33,655 nt of DNA, from positions 1 to 33,655 of the IMG/VR virus record IMGVR_UViG_3300034418_007197; one strand, written 5' to 3'. Of the stretch, positions 32,084-33,655 are shown piece by piece (the stretch's first letter is position 1; every line of letters starts with the position of its first letter). Both the position numbers and the translations under genes were made by a program. The notes beneath the pieces are model-generated. The model was not told the origin of the DNA. It worked only from the letters and a program-made list of their open reading frames with translations, and searched no databases. Origin of the DNA: a virus.

Positions 32084-33088
32084 ATGGCTAGTTCATATAG
32101 TAATATACATCCAGTAGACGAGATTCTATCAAACCTTGCAATCGAAGCGGTTCAAGGTGATGATTCATTCATTGCAGATAAAGTCTTTGAGACTGTAGCA
32201 ATCCCTGAGCGAAGCGGTACTCTTCTTATCGAGAATAACCGCAACTTCACCGGAGCCGGTGCAGGTCTCGACAATCAAAGAGCGCCCGGCGCTGATCGTC
32301 AGTTATTAAGTGGATTCGATCGAAGTAACACCACTTACAAAGCTAACATCTTTTCATGGCGTGATGGCATCGCGATGGAAGATATTTTTGATTCGCAATA
32401 CCCCGGATCAGAGGAGCAACGTATGGTTCGCAAAGTTGCGCGAGCTATGCAGGTTTCACGTGAAAAGCGTTGCGCTGATCTCCTGTTCAACTCTACAGAG
32501 TTTCAGACAGCGGCTTGTACAGCTCTCCAGACTGGGACCAAGTGGGACGCAACCGGCGCGAATCCGTTGACCGATCTACACGCCCTTAAAGACACTGTCT
32601 TTGATAACTCAGGCGGAATGAGCGCGGATTCTCTTATTTTGGGTCGTGGCGTATTCCGTACTTTAGCGCGTAACCCTGAGATTCGCGGATACGTTGGAGC
32701 AACTGGAAGCGGGCTTGCTAGTGGTCAATTGATCCTTAGCAATGAGGCAGTTCTTGAGGTACTTCGATCAGTGCTCGGAATCCCGAACGTTTACGTTGCA
32801 AACGCGATCAACGACACAGCACCCGCGGGCGCGGCTTCTTCTGAGTCTCAGATCTGGAACACCGAGCAGGTGTTTATGGGTATCTTGCGCGGTGGTGATG
32901 CACTCGTAAACCGAAACGGCGTTAAGATGGGGCCGATGGCCGCTATTAACTTCCGCTATGGAGCGATGCAAGCGGGCGCTTATGACAACGAGCAAAAGAC
33001 CCGCCGCTACGTTTGGAGCGAAGAGATCGAGACTTTCAAGAAGATTGATAGTAACTTCGGTTTCGTTGTTACAGACTGCTTGACTTAA
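32084..33088 (+). CDS. Major capsid protein
   Basis: 334 residues. The N-terminal part has the capsid pattern 'ADKVFETVAIPERSGTLLI', 'NQRAPGADRQLLSGFDRSNTTYKA' and the helix 'VRKVARAMQVSREKRCADLLFN'. A long A-domain-like region with 'ADSLILGRGVFRTLARNPEIRGYVG' follows. The C-terminus is strand-rich. An HK97 fold is expected. Position after cement and before the minor head gene supports the call, as does the strongly regular codon use. Confidence 0.88.
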   Translation: MASSYSNIHPVDEILSNLAIEAVQGDDSFIADKVFETVAIPERSGTLLIENNRNFTGAGAGLDNQRAPGADRQLLSGFDRSNTTYKANIFSWRDGIAMEDIFDSQYPGSEEQRMVRKVARAMQVSREKRCADLLFNSTEFQTAACTALQTGTKWDATGANPLTDLHALKDTVFDNSGGMSADSLILGRGVFRTLARNPEIRGYVGATGSGLASGQLILSNEAVLEVLRSVLGIPNVYVANAINDTAPAGAASSESQIWNTEQVFMGILRGGDALVNRNGVKMGPMAAINFRYGAMQAGAYDNEQKTRRYVWSEEIETFKKIDSNFGFVVTDCLT

Positions 33089-33098
33089 GGGTCTCTTG

Positions 33099-33655
33099 AT
33101 GCTGTGCCGTAGTTGTGGACTCGTTAACCTACTCGCAGAAAAGCGAGATGCTGACGTACAAGCCATTGAAGAGCTAAGACGTCAAGCGGAGAATGAGCCG
33201 CCACTACTCGCACAGATTACACTTGCACAAGTGGAACAACTTGAAGCACAGGTAGCGGTTGAGAAAGCCCTTAAAAAAGGATTATCTCAAGCGCGTAAAA
33301 CACTAAGAAACCAGATCAAGCGCGACCTTGACGCGGGTATACCTGCGGACAACTGGTTATTAATGAGCCGCGACGAGCTTATTAATTATATTTTAAATGG
33401 TGGTATGGGAGAAGTCGTTGACGGCTTTCTTGATGCCACAAACACGGTTTACGATCTCACTCTAAAACAATTATCTTTAGAGGGATTAGATCTTGACCCG
33501 GCAACATTGGCGCTCGATCGCGAGCGTTTAAACGCTCAACTTGTCGGCGCTGTCTTTGATGATGTTATATTGCCCGATCTTTCGCAACGTATACGCTCAA
33601 CATTGACGGCGATTGATGCTGATGTATCTATCAGTCAAACCGCTGATTTATTATT
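33099..33655 (+). CDS. Minor head protein, N-terminal part (3' end outside window)
   Basis: Starts at ATG 33099, eleven bases after the capsid stop, and is still open at the window edge. The N-terminus is 'MLCRSCGLVNLLAEKR', where CRSC could bind a metal, followed by an acidic helix and then the sequence found at base 2 onwards. It supplies the missing start of the gene at 2-754. The overlap with that copy is 96% identical. Confidence 0.85.
   Translation, partial: MLCRSCGLVNLLAEKRDADVQAIEELRRQAENEPPLLAQITLAQVEQLEAQVAVEKALKKGLSQARKTLRNQIKRDLDAGIPADNWLLMSRDELINYILNGGMGEVVDGFLDATNTVYDLTLKQLSLEGLDLDPATLALDRERLNAQLVGAVFDDVILPDLSQRIRSTLTAIDADVSISQTADLL
33260..33655 (+). repeat. Terminal redundancy, right copy
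   Basis: Ungapped match to 1-396 with 15 substitutions; the first 90 bases are identical. Positions on the left copy that differ: 91, 112, 151, 176, 178, 181, 184, 193, 208, 232, 244, 250, 311, 361 and 367. Confidence 0.9.

Noticed and set aside
33260-33655. True tandem duplication of the minor head gene
   Set aside because: The order capsid, minor head, connector closes across the window ends, so circular redundancy is simpler; only outside sequence could show otherwise.

Overview
The window is a nearly complete double-stranded DNA tailed-phage genome with a siphovirus-type gene set. It is probably circular or circularly permuted. The last 396 bases (33260-33655) repeat the first 396 at the same place in the gene order (the minor head protein gene after the capsid gene), so one unit is about 33.26 kb. 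The two copies differ at 15 positions, almost all silent, which suggests two co-existing strains rather than sequencing error. Spanin-like envelope proteins, strong Shine-Dalgarno sites and a Dam-like methylase suggest a Gram-negative host that I cannot name. I see no integrase, transposase, tRNA or DNA polymerase.

Layout, + strand unless stated. 2-2686: minor head protein, head-tail connector with an EF-hand loop, neck protein, tail terminator. 2686-6889: tail tube, tail chaperone with a -1 frameshift signal, tape measure. 6891-12908: distal tail proteins and a 1028-residue tail hub. 12911-13782: CHAP-type lysin and holin-like protein. 13772-18192: tail fibre, three tandem 'MSHN' receptor-binding-like paralogues and small beta proteins. 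18189-19383: small membrane and coiled-coil proteins, probably for envelope disruption. 19384-21196 (- strand): early leftward operon with a small HTH regulator, a membrane peptide, a RecT-like annealing protein and an unknown gene. 21197-21308: divergent promoter/operator region. 21309-28014: early rightward operon with a replication initiator carrying seven 21-bp iterons, a DnaC-like loader, a second HTH regulator, SSB, terminase small subunit, a tandemly duplicated small basic gene, a Dam-like methylase and terminase large subunit. 28015-28356: non-coding, with two terminators and further hairpins. 28357-33655: portal, protease/scaffold, capsid cement, major capsid protein, and again the minor head protein.

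The genome is mosaic. The head module resembles Mu (portal, gpI-type protease with an internal scaffold start, gpF-type minor head protein). The tail chaperone uses a lambda G/GT-type frameshift. The replication region has a lambda O/P-like plan, with the origin inside the initiator gene. Most adjacent genes overlap as ATGA, TAATG or TGATG, so translational coupling is pervasive. The phage appears to recruit the host replisome through its initiator and loader, and supplies its own SSB, annealing protein and adenine methylase.
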